This document shows positions 21,844 through 29,597 of a stretch of 32,109 bases of DNA, one piece after another. The translations under genes and the position numbers were made by a program. The stretch is taken from positions 1 through 32,109 of the IMG/VR virus record IMGVR_UViG_3300043448_000877; one strand, written 5' to 3'. The notes under the pieces were generated by a model. The model saw nothing but the letters and a program-made list of their open reading frames with translations, did no database searches and was not told where the DNA came from. The first letter of the stretch is position 1; each line of letters begins with the position of its first letter. Source of the DNA: a virus.

Positions 21844-22033
21844 CGTGTGGTACAAAGGTTAGGTATCCATCAGGGTGAAATCCACACCCACGCAGGAACA
21901 TTGTGAAGTTTTCTAGTATTACATCCAATTCAACAGCATCAAATTCACTTGTTAATTTGTCACCATATGGTGAAACATTACGAGCAGTGAATTCATCGTA
22001 AATTGGATGCTGACACACCAATGTGAATTTCAT
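21836..22033 (-). CDS. Small conserved hypothetical protein
   Basis: A 65-residue soluble protein (MKFTLVCQHPIYDEFTARNV) with an acidic middle and the end FLRGCGFHPDGYLTFVPHDE. The GCGFHxxGxLxF segment resembles small proteins of related phages. No function assigned. It stands two bases from the upstream gene and overlaps the next by eight bases. Confidence 0.7.
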   Translation of the reverse strand: MKFTLVCQHPIYDEFTARNVSPYGDKLTSEFDAVELDVILENFTMFLRGCGFHPDGYLTFVPHDE

Positions 22034-22035
22034 TT

Positions 22036-22368
22036 TTATTCACCAAATTTTGGAATGTCAAATTCTCCAGATTTTTTGCTTGACTTCTTTGAAGTTGTTT
22101 CTGGTGGCACAGCAACGTCAGGAGTTACAGTAACTTTAGGAAAGCGGCGAGCAATATCTTCCACACTTACAGTCTGCATAGCAAACTGTTTGAATAGTTC
22201 ATAATTATCTGAGACACGCATAGCATTCTTAGAATTCATGCCTGCACCATCTTGTGTAAACAATGCACATCCACCGGTAGCAAGAGGTGCGATTTCGATA
22301 ATGTGGTCCAAATTAATAATAACTGGACAACCTTTATCAACCGAATTGACTTCAACAAATAAACTCAT
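22036..22368 (-). CDS. Conserved T4-like phage protein, function unknown
   Basis: A 110-residue protein with MSLFVEVNSVDKGCPVIINLDHIIEIAPLATGGCALF, then KQFAMQTVSVEDIARRF, and a Lys/Ser/Thr-rich tail. The start (AAGGAGTCACT before ATG) is well supported. I associate the N-terminal block with a conserved protein of marine T4-like phages of unknown role; the sheet-like pattern could bind a ligand. A strong promoter lies about 170 bases upstream inside the preceding gene. Confidence 0.75.
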   Translation of the reverse strand: MSLFVEVNSVDKGCPVIINLDHIIEIAPLATGGCALFTQDGAGMNSKNAMRVSDNYELFKQFAMQTVSVEDIARRFPKVTVTPDVAVPPETTSKKSSKKSGEFDIPKFGE

Positions 22369-22377
22369 AGTGACTCC

Positions 22378-22617
22378 TTATTTTCTATCACAATCTGCCA
22401 CACGAACTAAGAAAACTGTTTGCTCTGTGTGTGGACGAACAAAGAAACATTCACCTTTAATTGACCATACTAGATGGTTCTGCACACCGTCTTTGAAGTC
22501 TTTAAACTCTGGTGTTTTTGTATCCATTGAATAGATTTGATAGATTATAACACAAGCCAAAGCTGTTGTCAACCAGTGGCCAATATTATTCTTGATATAT
22601 GCTAAAATATTTTTCAT
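22378..22617 (-). CDS. Small single-pass membrane protein
   Basis: A 79-residue protein from ATG 22617, in an ATGA overlap with the upstream stop and AAAGGA ahead of it. HWLTTALACVIIYQIYS is a transmembrane helix near the N-terminus; the rest is a soluble domain (VWSIKGECFFVRPHTEQTVFLV). A perfect promoter lies across the segment encoding the helix, so a shorter product starting at MDTK (22528) is possible. No family recognised. Confidence 0.65.
   Translation of the reverse strand: MKNILAYIKNNIGHWLTTALACVIIYQIYSMDTKTPEFKDFKDGVQNHLVWSIKGECFFVRPHTEQTVFLVRVADCDRK
22544..22572 (-). promoter_or_regulatory. Perfect-consensus sigma70 promoter inside a small gene
   Basis: TTGACA (22572-22567), 17 bases, TATAAT (22549-22544). 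The plus-strand sequence ATTATAACACAAG here is identical over 13 bases to the promoter at 30403. Predicted start is near 22537, within the gene at 22378-22617. It should feed 22036-22368 and following genes. Confidence 0.8.
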
Positions 22618-22853
22618 AACCATCCTTTTAAATAAAGAACCATGTAAACAATACCACTAAAAAAACCACCAAACAGTAGAATGAATAGTAAATTTATTGA
22701 TTCATCACGGTAATAATCAACCTCATGTTTAATCATGTCACGTTGAGCTAATATCATTGGTGGTGCCTCACGGGAACCACCCAACATGTAAACTGTTTTT
22801 TCAGCTTCCTTCAATCTACGTAGTGCTGATATGTAATGTATGAATGATATCAT
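22614..22853 (-). CDS. Small membrane protein with N-terminal helix-rich domain
   Basis: A 79-residue protein from ATG 22853, overlapping the previous stop (ATGA) with GGAGAAAAAGA ahead. The first 55 residues are a charged helix (RRLKEAEKTVYMLGGSREAPP), and INLLFILLFGGFFSGIVYMVLYL makes a C-terminal membrane anchor. Function unknown; a tail-anchored topology is inferred. Confidence 0.7.
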   Translation of the reverse strand: MISFIHYISALRRLKEAEKTVYMLGGSREAPPMILAQRDMIKHEVDYYRDESINLLFILLFGGFFSGIVYMVLYLKGWL

Positions 22854-23095
22854 TCTTTTTCTCCATTTGGTCCTGTTTTGTCGAATGCTGTGCCACATTT
22901 ACCACACCAGAACCAAGTCCAACCCAAACCATTGTCGTGTAATTTACCATGAACATGACCTTCTTTTTCACAATCTTCAATTAATTGACGCCTTGCAGGC
23001 CAATAAATGTTTTTGTCATATTCGTTCATGGCCTCGGTCATTTTTAGGCGGCGTTCTTGGTCTTGTTGCCAACGGCGAGTTGAAATGTCACTCAT
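22850..23095 (-). CDS. Small protein with a CxxC zinc-ribbon half
   Basis: An 81-residue protein. A charged N-terminal helix (STRRWQQDQERRLKMTEAM) precedes CEKEGHVHGK and FWCGKCGTAFD, which supply three Cys and two His for a possible zinc site. TAAATG links it to the upstream stop. No function assigned. Confidence 0.7.
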   Translation of the reverse strand: MSDISTRRWQQDQERRLKMTEAMNEYDKNIYWPARRQLIEDCEKEGHVHGKLHDNGLGWTWFWCGKCGTAFDKTGPNGEKE

Positions 23096-23398
23096 TTAGC
23101 AAGTCACCCTAGTAGGACAATCTGACCGACTACAAACATAACCATATGCTCTACCATCCGAACCAATACCACATGTCTGACAACCCATTGTAGTTTTTTC
23201 AACCGTAGGCCATGGCACAGTATTTGGAGCGACCGTTGGCATCGATGGCGGATATGGTGCAGGTCGTGAGGCAAGATGATGCACCAATTCTCTCAGAAAA
23301 GCATTCTCTTTGGATAAAGCATCCAATCTAGTTTCTGCAAGTCTAATCTGATTTTCAAGGTCTTGCAGTTTTTCAATTAGTTCATCTTTCTTAATCAT
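23096..23398 (-). CDS. Coiled-coil protein with Cys-rich C-terminus
   Basis: A 100-residue protein from ATG 23398 (MIKKDELIEKLQDLENQIRL), which overlaps the stop of the upstream gene region. Residues 1-50 form a heptad-like coiled coil, then a Pro-rich linker (PAPYPPSMPTVAPNTVPWP), then five Cys in GCQTCGIGSDGRAYGYVCSR and DCPTRVTC, a likely zinc-binding knuckle. No known family. Confidence 0.7.
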   Translation of the reverse strand: MIKKDELIEKLQDLENQIRLAETRLDALSKENAFLRELVHHLASRPAPYPPSMPTVAPNTVPWPTVEKTTMGCQTCGIGSDGRAYGYVCSRSDCPTRVTC

Positions 23399-23399
23399 A

Positions 23400-24089
23400 T
23401 CAATCCCACAATGTTCTAAAGTATTTACCAAATAGTTTCAAACCGTTGTCGATACGGTCGTTGTGTGCTTTCAAACCTTCACGGTCTAGTTCACCTTCAA
23501 CTTTCCATTTGACTGTGCGTGATGTTTCACCTTCTTCAAATGGTTGTTTCATATGTTCCCAATCCATTTCAGGTTGAACAATCCAAAATTTTGCTTCATT
23601 ATCGTCATCACACAATTGTTCGAATGCCCAAATCATTTCATCGAGCACCCATTCATAACGAGCTTCGGCATTACCATCCCATTCCCAAGGATCTTTTGGT
23701 AATGCATAGATGGATTGTAGGTGTTTTGGCACATCTTCATCTTCAATGAAACCGTAACCATGTTTGGTTGCCTTGAGTTGTTTCAACATTGGCAAAATGA
23801 TTGGTGACAATGTGTGGTCCATAGACCATGTGTCCCAATAATCAATCTTCACATAATTCAACTCAGGATGGATTTTGTCCAACACCCATTGAATACCTTT
23901 AGAGATAAACATCAAACGGTCGGACAAATCATCAACCCATTTTGGTGTATCTACACCACGCATAGGATCCCATCTTTTATTGTATGGGTCACGGCTATAC
24001 TTAGACCAATCTGTCCAGAAAAAGATATAGTCCAAGAATCGTTGCGGATTGATCCAGTGATATCTTGGTTTGCTTTTGTAAATCTTCAT
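23400..24089 (-). CDS. Conserved phage protein, function unknown
   Basis: A 229-residue, acidic, Trp- and Asp-rich protein: YHWINPQRFLDYIFFWTDWSK, VKIDYWDTWSMDHTLSPIIL, MLKQLKATKHGYGFIEDEDV and a Glu-rich middle. The repeated DYWDTWSMD and KHGxGFxEDEDVP pattern is one I associate with a large-phage family of unknown function. It overlaps the epimerase gene by four bases (ATGA). Confidence 0.72.
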   Translation of the reverse strand: MKIYKSKPRYHWINPQRFLDYIFFWTDWSKYSRDPYNKRWDPMRGVDTPKWVDDLSDRLMFISKGIQWVLDKIHPELNYVKIDYWDTWSMDHTLSPIILPMLKQLKATKHGYGFIEDEDVPKHLQSIYALPKDPWEWDGNAEARYEWVLDEMIWAFEQLCDDDNEAKFWIVQPEMDWEHMKQPFEEGETSRTVKWKVEGELDREGLKAHNDRIDNGLKLFGKYFRTLWD

Positions 24090-24925
24090 AATTTTAACAT
24101 TTCTTCCAATGTAAATTGTTTTTGCATATAAGGCGAAACATCATGCAAGACAGAATGTTCCAAATCACCTTGGCGTCTTGGTTTAACATTTACCTTAAAA
24201 TCACAATTATTGACCTTTTTGAACGTGTCAATAATTTGTTGCACCGTATGTCCTTCACCTGTGCCCAAATTCTCTATCATAAGATTTGAAGGTCTAGTGA
24301 TAGCAAATCGAATGGCTTTGCACACTTCATATACGTGTATATAATCACGCACGGCGGTGCCATCAGGTGTATTATAGTCATTACCGTATAGATTGAACTC
24401 ACCTGTATCCCTCGCTTTCATTAAGTTATACATTAACCCATCCTGGTTTGTTGGTTCAAAACCAACACCAGCAGAACCAATAACATTATAGAACCTAAAA
24501 ACTGTATATGATTTGTTGCTCAAATTACAGTATTCACGAACCATCGTTTCTGTAACTTTTTTGGACATGGCATATGGACTATTGACATTCGCCGCAGCAC
24601 CAGTTGAAGCAAAAATAAAATTATCAAAACTTACTCTCTCCAAAACATTCAATGTGCCCGCCACGTTTGTTTGAAAGTAACGCATAGGCCATTTCACAGA
24701 ATCACCAACATTTACTAATGCAGCCAGATGCACCACAGTATCATAGTGTTCCTTCAAACATTCCATACTCAATATGTCTTGCTGAATGAATCTATTGGCA
24801 TAGGTTTTTTGGCCAATCCTATCCAAACCAGTTACATCAAAACCGACACTATCTGCCAAAACGGCACAAAGGTGTCGGCCGATATAACCATTACTTCCCG
24901 TTACTAGAATCTTTTTCATCTTCAT
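24086..24925 (-). CDS. NAD-dependent epimerase/dehydratase (GalE-like SDR)
   Basis: A 279-residue protein. The Rossmann GxxGxxG is GSNGYIG (10-16). LDRIGQ, DTVVHLAALVNVGDS, FASTGAA, then SPYAMSKKVTE supplies the Tyr-x3-Lys of extended SDR enzymes, and YNVIGSAGVGFEP follows. Best fit is UDP-sugar 4-epimerase or a related nucleotide-sugar enzyme, possibly for host or phage surface sugars. ATG at 24925 or 24919 are both possible. No glycosyltransferase is seen nearby. Confidence 0.88.
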   Translation of the reverse strand: MKMKKILVTGSNGYIGRHLCAVLADSVGFDVTGLDRIGQKTYANRFIQQDILSMECLKEHYDTVVHLAALVNVGDSVKWPMRYFQTNVAGTLNVLERVSFDNFIFASTGAAANVNSPYAMSKKVTETMVREYCNLSNKSYTVFRFYNVIGSAGVGFEPTNQDGLMYNLMKARDTGEFNLYGNDYNTPDGTAVRDYIHVYEVCKAIRFAITRPSNLMIENLGTGEGHTVQQIIDTFKKVNNCDFKVNVKPRRQGDLEHSVLHDVSPYMQKQFTLEEMLKL

Positions 24926-25367
24926 ATTTAATAGTGTTAATCATTGACATTTTTTGTTTGTTATCCCAAGACTTTAGGTAGTCATTGTCTGTATCAAACA
25001 AATTCATATAATCTGTTGCTGATAATTCACGGGTAGAAACAATCACTTCATCTAGGTGTTTTTGTGAAAATTCTTGGAAGTTCTCATTGTATGAACCAGT
25101 GGCATTCATTGTCACTTCATCCAAGGCATGAGATTCTTCACGAGCCTCAATCACATAACGCATACGAAACATTGATACAGTTTCAACTAAGTATAATTTC
25201 TTTTCCACTTTTTCACTCCAGTTATGTTCACCCCAAAAAGAGTATGAATCACTTTCACCAAAATCTTCTTCCATTAAGGCATGAAGGTCACAATACAGAT
25301 GGTTACCGGCAAATTGGGTGAATCTAATCCAACGAGCTTTCTCCTCACATTTCAGACACTTCATCAT
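24891..25367 (-). CDS. Conserved T4-like protein with N-terminal zinc finger
   Basis: A 158-residue protein. MMKCLKCEEKARWIRF and HLYCDLH give a likely zinc site (C4, C7, then C and H), then the block LYLVETVSMFRMRYVIEARE, then HALDEVTM and DEVIVSTRELSATDYMNLFD. I associate this composite pattern with a marine T4-like phage protein of unknown function. GAGGTAAATG precedes the start; it overlaps the epimerase gene by 35 bases. Confidence 0.75.
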   Translation of the reverse strand: MMKCLKCEEKARWIRFTQFAGNHLYCDLHALMEEDFGESDSYSFWGEHNWSEKVEKKLYLVETVSMFRMRYVIEAREESHALDEVTMNATGSYNENFQEFSQKHLDEVIVSTRELSATDYMNLFDTDNDYLKSWDNKQKMSMINTIKYEDEKDSSNGK

Positions 25368-25596
25368 TTACCTCAAAAGTTTTATCAATCTCATACAAAC
25401 ACACATTGGCCAGCTCAACGGCTGGCCATTTGTGCTGACTGGCATATTTTCTATTCTGCACAATGATGTCCATACATTCTTTGGCAATCAACTGAGACAA
25501 TTTCATAATTGCTTCTTGTTGATAAGAATCCATTTCATCCCAACAACCTTGTGCAGTCATACCAGACTGATACATCAATTCATCAAGTTTACTCAT
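25345..25596 (-). CDS. Small unknown soluble protein
   Basis: An 83-residue, mildly acidic protein with a helical pattern (MSKLDELMYQSGM, EAIMKLSQLIAKECMDIIVQN). Its ATG overlaps the metallophosphoesterase stop (ATGA) and its end overlaps the next gene by 23 bases. No domain recognised. Confidence 0.65.
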   Translation of the reverse strand: MSKLDELMYQSGMTAQGCWDEMDSYQQEAIMKLSQLIAKECMDIIVQNRKYASQHKWPAVELANVCLYEIDKTFEVNDEVSEM

Positions 25597-26519
25597 ACGT
25601 CAACAAACTTCAATTGAAATCTATCGGCACGGTCCTCATATGCATCATAACCACGTGGGTTACAAACAATACGAGTATTACCAATCATATAATCAAAATC
25701 TTCATGTGTATGACCATGAGTCCACAATTTGATTTGTGGATGATCCAAGATGAATTCATCTAATGCGGTGCTGTAACCACCATTCATAATGACTTCTTCT
25801 TTGTATCGTGGGTGAGTTGACGCTTTGCTTGGTGCGTGGTGACCCACAACAACAAACTTCTGGTCAAACTTACCTTCAATCATCACACGGATGTATTCCA
25901 ACATTTTCTTGTGGTCTTCCACAGCATCTTCTGGTGAAAAACGAGCAACACGTTCTTTGAATTCAAAGCCATCTTCAACCAGTGAATTGATTTCACCAAT
26001 TTTTTGTGTAATGTATTCACCATTCTCATCTTTCTTGTAGACTGGTGCTTTGTAATTCACAACACGATTGCTGTTGTTAACACAACGGAAGTCATTCATC
26101 ATACCAGTCATATGCAACAATGTAATTGGATCTTCGTTGTTCATATCTGTCCACAAAGTGCCACCGATGAATGTTACATCATCCACTTTTAGAATTTCTT
26201 TGTCTAAGATATGAAGATTGCGTAGATAACCAAGCCTATCACGGAGAATTCCAATAGTGTCCCTAAAATCACCGTGATAATGTTCGTGATTTCCCATGAT
26301 GTAGATAACATGAGGGAATCGTAGACAGCATTCTTGAAAGAACGTATGAATTGTTGTATTGCGGTCAAAACGGTCGTAAATGCCATAAACATCCCTATCC
26401 ATTACATCTTTGGCTACACAAATGTCACCGCCAAGAATAAGCACATCAGCACCTTCTGTATTATCAAGGCTGATAGGACCAAACTCAAGGTGGATATCCG
26501 AACAAACTGCAATTTTCAT
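25593..26519 (-). CDS. Calcineurin-like metallophosphoesterase
   Basis: A 308-residue protein with all five motifs in order: D-x-H (SDIHLEF, residues 8-10), GGD (ILGGDICV), GNHE (IMGNHEHY), GHH (VVGHHAPS) and GHTH (LWTHGHTHED). These bind two metals in calcineurin-like phosphoesterases. The substrate could be a nucleotide, cyclic nucleotide or protein phosphate; the sequence does not say. AAGGAAATAATACT precedes the ATG. It has its own perfect sigma70-type promoter. Confidence 0.92.
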   Translation of the reverse strand: MKIAVCSDIHLEFGPISLDNTEGADVLILGGDICVAKDVMDRDVYGIYDRFDRNTTIHTFFQECCLRFPHVIYIMGNHEHYHGDFRDTIGILRDRLGYLRNLHILDKEILKVDDVTFIGGTLWTDMNNEDPITLLHMTGMMNDFRCVNNSNRVVNYKAPVYKKDENGEYITQKIGEINSLVEDGFEFKERVARFSPEDAVEDHKKMLEYIRVMIEGKFDQKFVVVGHHAPSKASTHPRYKEEVIMNGGYSTALDEFILDHPQIKLWTHGHTHEDFDYMIGNTRIVCNPRGYDAYEDRADRFQLKFVDV

Positions 26520-26543
26520 AGTATTATTTCCTTATATGACTAT

Positions 26544-26572
26544 ATTATAACATGGATTGCTATATATGTCAA
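26544..26572 (-). promoter_or_regulatory. Perfect-consensus sigma70 promoter for the metallophosphoesterase
   Basis: TTGACA (26572-26567), 17 bases, TATAAT (26549-26544), with predicted start near 26537 and a leader of about 20 bases. The -35 overlaps the stop codon of the upstream gene at 26569. Confidence 0.88.
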
Positions 26573-26898
26573 CCATCGTTGTTTTTTTGCGACACACGTA
26601 GGATTCTAACCATGGTATCAGGAACCACAAACATACGTGCTCTAAATCTTTGTTGTCCTGATATGGGATCCTGTTGTCTGGTAAACTCCACACAACGACT
26701 TTCTGCGACCTGCAACATTAATCTTTCGAGTAGTTGTTTTTTAACCATATCATTAAAATCTGCGGCCGGCACTTGTAACAAATCAGTAAACCCTATATCT
26801 AATTGAGTAGCAAGCATTCTACCTTGAACAGCATATTCAGTTGAATCGGTAGCATTTTTATATGAATATGGATCTTCCCAAGGATTTAAGATTGCCAT
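26569..26898 (-). CDS. Conserved T4-like phage protein, function unknown
   Basis: A 109-residue protein: MAILNPWEDPYSYKNATDS, then DFNDMVKKQLLERLMLQVAE, SRCVEFTRQQDPISGQQRFR, and ARMFVVPDTMVRILRVSQ. I associate the ESRCVEFTRQQDP and RARMFVxPDTMVRxLR blocks with a conserved protein of marine T4-like phages of unknown role. The charged, beta-rich C-terminus suggests nucleic-acid or protein binding. It overlaps the nucleotidyltransferase-like gene by 13 bases. Confidence 0.75.
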   Translation of the reverse strand: MAILNPWEDPYSYKNATDSTEYAVQGRMLATQLDIGFTDLLQVPAADFNDMVKKQLLERLMLQVAESRCVEFTRQQDPISGQQRFRARMFVVPDTMVRILRVSQKNNDG

Positions 26899-27440
26899 TT
26901 ATATCCTCTTTGTTCAAATTTTGATTGTCTCCAACTTGTAACTGTTTTTGGATTGTTGATTTTTAAAATTTTACCTACACACAAATCATATTGCTCCCTT
27001 GAAATAAAGAGAATATCACTACTCAATTCATAGTAGGGCATACAATGCACAAAATCGAATGTGCTTCTAATGTCCTGCGGTTGGCCATTGTGCTTGGTAA
27101 TTAATTGAATTCCATTTTTTAATGTTGTGGCGTTTTCCGTTACAATCTTATTTCCACTGGTCAAATCCCTATACTTTTCATCGTAGTCAGCGATTTCATT
27201 TTCTTGCTCAATCTTGAAATGATCCAGAACAACATTCTGTGTAGATTGTGTTTTGAAATAAACGTCCCAATCTTTAGGTTCTTGTGATTGTAACAAGGAT
27301 GCGATGGCGCCTCCAGATAAGAACATATCATACAGATAATTTTTTGAAAATCTTTGGAAATAATCCATCTTCAATCTAATTCTTGCCTTTGCTGAAAGTA
27401 TATTGGCAATTTCTAAATCACTAAAATTAGTGGTAACCAT
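26886..27440 (-). CDS. Nucleotidyltransferase-like protein
   Basis: A 184-residue protein. FLSGGAIASLLQSQEPKDWDVYFKT (near residues 40-64) carries the GG and D-x-D pattern of the polymerase-beta-like nucleotidyltransferase fold, and STFDFVHCMPYY carries a third acid. This fold adds nucleotides to RNA, protein or small molecules. The assignment rests on these motifs only. No toxin-antitoxin partner is evident. Tailoring of tmRNA or tRNA is one speculative role. Confidence 0.65.
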   Translation of the reverse strand: MVTTNFSDLEIANILSAKARIRLKMDYFQRFSKNYLYDMFLSGGAIASLLQSQEPKDWDVYFKTQSTQNVVLDHFKIEQENEIADYDEKYRDLTSGNKIVTENATTLKNGIQLITKHNGQPQDIRSTFDFVHCMPYYELSSDILFISREQYDLCVGKILKINNPKTVTSWRQSKFEQRGYKWQS

Positions 27441-27642
27441 GTGGTTGTTCTTTCAATGATTGTTCCATCACAGGCAAAAGCAACAATAGAGTTTCCTCAC
27501 TATTTGAAATTTTAGCCAATGACACCATACGAGCCATAATCATGGCAGCCAAGTGTTGATAACTGACTGTATAATTCATTGAGACTTTATATAAAAAATC
27601 CACAAAGTCTTGATTTAATGTTGCAAATTCTTCTTCACTCAT
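27427..27642 (-). CDS. Unknown 71-residue protein
   Basis: A helical, Leu/Met-rich soluble protein (MSEEEFATLNQDFVDFLYKV, then LAAMIMARMVSLAKIS). It overlaps neighbours by four and 14 bases, in line with the coupled small genes around it. No recognised family. Confidence 0.6.
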   Translation of the reverse strand: MSEEEFATLNQDFVDFLYKVSMNYTVSYQHLAAMIMARMVSLAKISNSEETLLLLLPVMEQSLKEQPHGYH

Positions 27643-27806
27643 ACGGTTCTCCGTTTCATATCACCACACTTAGTGCAACACAACACAAATTTGTATTCAC
27701 AAGGTTTTTGGCTTGAATCAAACTCAAACACTTTAATGGTGTGATGTATTTGCCACTTATGTCTACAACCACGCAATAGTAAAAATATGCGGAACAACCA
27801 TTTCAT
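27639..27806 (-). CDS. Small protein with a Cys/His zinc-like motif
   Basis: A 55-residue protein from ATG 27806 (MKWLFRIFLLLRGCRHKW), starting just after the stop of the acidic gene. CRHKWQIHH, CEYKFVLCCTKCGD form a possible zinc ribbon (C-x-H plus CTKC). The N-terminus is hydrophobic. Longer starts exist but have no support. Role unknown. Confidence 0.62.
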   Translation of the reverse strand: MKWLFRIFLLLRGCRHKWQIHHTIKVFEFDSSQKPCEYKFVLCCTKCGDMKRRTV

Positions 27807-27807
27807 A

Positions 27808-28188
27808 CTAATCTTCCAGTTTTTCGAATTCGGGTTCACAATCGATAATCATTTCAGCTTCGGTCTGAATCCAACCATGTTCTTCTAGGTCAAGGTAAGA
27901 ATTTTCTTCCAAGAATTCTTCCAACCATTCACGTGTTTCATCATCACAATCATCATAATCATATTCTTCCCAGCAACCATCGGTGGTTTCAACCATTTCA
28001 ACATCGTAACCACAATTCCATAGGTCTGCACCCGCTTCGATATTAGGTGGATTATCATCTTCGGTTTCGCAGGTGAATTCACCCCAGCGCCAACCTGTTT
28101 CAGCAATAAATGTATTACCATCTTTGGTAAAATACATACGTTCAATAAGGGATTTTTTCCATGTGGGTTTAATAGACCATAGTGCCAT
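27808..28188 (-). CDS. Acidic protein conserved in aquatic T4-like phages
   Basis: A 126-residue, strongly acidic protein: MALWSIKPTWKKSLIERMYF is basic, then ETGWRWGEFTCE, and DDCDDETREWLEEFLEENSY is very acidic. Acidic phage proteins can mimic nucleic acid. The start codon joins the previous stop. No family name known. Confidence 0.68.
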   Translation of the reverse strand: MALWSIKPTWKKSLIERMYFTKDGNTFIAETGWRWGEFTCETEDDNPPNIEAGADLWNCGYDVEMVETTDGCWEEYDYDDCDDETREWLEEFLEENSYLDLEEHGWIQTEAEMIIDCEPEFEKLED

Positions 28189-28547
28189 TATTTTTTCTCC
28201 TGGTTTACATCAATCTTTGGTTCCATCAATGAATATGTGTTTTTTTGTTCAATACTTTCATATCGAATTGCATGAAACGAACCACTAAACGCTTTCGTCA
28301 TAGCATACAAAGGGAAAAAACAAACAGCCAAAGTGATTGTCATTAAAAGTCCAAGACCAACAAACAATTTTACATAAAGGTGATACGTGACTTCAAGTAG
28401 TAGATTCCAGAAACCTGAGGTGCCATAATTATCTTCCTCACCACCTTTGTTGAACTCACGAATGTGATTAGAAAAAGCCGTATTCAATCCTTCAGAACGG
28501 CAAATCAGTATATCAATAATACCACGATATAGTTTTAACATCTTCAT
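28188..28547 (-). CDS. Membrane protein with one clear transmembrane helix
   Basis: A 119-residue protein. A soluble N-terminus (IREFNKGGEEDNYGTSG) leads to LYVKLFVGLGLLMTITLAVCFFPLYAM, one or two membrane segments, then a soluble end. The ATG overlaps the previous stop (ATGA). No known family. Confidence 0.65.
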   Translation of the reverse strand: MKMLKLYRGIIDILICRSEGLNTAFSNHIREFNKGGEEDNYGTSGFWNLLLEVTYHLYVKLFVGLGLLMTITLAVCFFPLYAMTKAFSGSFHAIRYESIEQKNTYSLMEPKIDVNQEKK

Positions 28548-28825
28548 CCTTTCACCACTTCATAAGTTACCTCATAACCACCCTTGCGGTCGGTCCACCA
28601 GTCATCTTCATCCAACCAGTCCCAATCAATATCAATATCTTCGTCCCATGCTTTGTCAATGACTTCTCCAACGTCCAATTGTCCAGCTTCAAACTGAAGA
28701 TACATCAAATCAATCTCTGCTTCATCTTCAATATCAGAATAGATTTCTCCAAACAAATCACGGTCAATTTCGGCACCGAGTCGTTTCTCAACCTGATGCC
28801 ATTCCGATTTAACTACCATAACCAT
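28544..28825 (-). CDS. Very acidic small protein
   Basis: A 93-residue protein in which Asp and Glu dominate residues 30-75 (DEAEIDLMYLQFEAG, DIDIDWDWLDEDDWW). AAGGAGAACATT precedes ATG. It is a possible DNA-mimic or inhibitor, but nothing shows a target. It overlaps the membrane gene by four bases. Confidence 0.68.
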   Translation of the reverse strand: MVMVVKSEWHQVEKRLGAEIDRDLFGEIYSDIEDEAEIDLMYLQFEAGQLDVGEVIDKAWDEDIDIDWDWLDEDDWWTDRKGGYEVTYEVVKG

Positions 28826-28835
28826 AATGTTCTCC

Positions 28836-29336
28836 TTAACGTAGTGTGTAGTGTGCTACAAAAGCACCTGGTTTTTTAAGTGCCTCTGCTCGGCGAGTTT
28901 TATATTCAACGTTATCAACGTCCAATAATTTGGTTTCACCTGATTCACGTTTGTTCCAAATTTTCTCACATTCAGCTTTGGTGTAATCGGTAAAATGTAA
29001 ACAATCCTCAATAAACAACTTAGCATCATCTTCTGGCTTAGTCATAAATTCCTGTTTACTCTTTGGTTGTTCATCCAAACCTTCTTCAATAGGAACTACC
29101 TTACTTGTTTCCGCTCCTTTTTCAATGATAATTTGTTCCTGTTCAACCTTTACTGGTGTTTTTGGTCGGTGATTGGCCAACACAACAAGAGCTGTAAGTG
29201 CCATAACACCAATAACAATTTGTTTCCACCAAAGGTAGAAAATCAAACCTAAAACAAAAACACCAATACCACCCAGCACAACCATTTCTAGTGTGTTCTG
29301 AGAAAGACCAGTTTCATTGACAATTTCGGAATACAT
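28836..29336 (-). CDS. Membrane protein with soluble C-terminal domain
   Basis: A 166-residue protein. Two helices, VVLGGIGVFVLGLIFYLWW and IVIGVMALTALVVLANH (residues about 19-58), precede a charged soluble region (about 108 residues, KLFIEDCLHFTDYTKAECEK). The downstream small lipoprotein gene lies 13 bases upstream in coordinate. An inner-membrane spanin-like role beside the lipoprotein is conceivable but two helices do not fit well. Confidence 0.65.
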   Translation of the reverse strand: MYSEIVNETGLSQNTLEMVVLGGIGVFVLGLIFYLWWKQIVIGVMALTALVVLANHRPKTPVKVEQEQIIIEKGAETSKVVPIEEGLDEQPKSKQEFMTKPEDDAKLFIEDCLHFTDYTKAECEKIWNKRESGETKLLDVDNVEYKTRRAEALKKPGAFVAHYTLR

Positions 29337-29348
29337 TTAAATCACCTA

Positions 29349-29597
29349 TTAACGACCGTTGTAAGCAACCTCACATTGAACAGAAACGGGTAACATGATA
29401 ACACCATGGTCCGTTTTTTGTGGCAGGCTTTGAATCACCGGCCTCATTCTTGCATTGATACAATCCTTTGATGCTTGAATTACCTCAGCACGTTCAATAA
29501 CTTTTGCTTTTTCAAAGCCATCAAGTTTGGGTGTTGAACAGGCAGAGATAACCAAAAATAGAATAGTAAACATGCCATACCTCATAGTTCTAAACAT
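29349..29597 (-). CDS. Small lipoprotein (possible spanin component)
   Basis: An 82-residue protein from ATG 29597, with GAGAGGATTAGAA ahead. MFTILFLVISACSTPK has a lipobox (ISAC), so the Cys should be lipidated and the mature part should sit in the envelope. The mature part (about 60 residues) has KAKVIERAEVIQASKDCINA. Size and lipobox would suit an outer-membrane spanin or a superinfection-exclusion protein; no direct support for either. Confidence 0.72.
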   Translation of the reverse strand: MFRTMRYGMFTILFLVISACSTPKLDGFEKAKVIERAEVIQASKDCINARMRPVIQSLPQKTDHGVIMLPVSVQCEVAYNGR

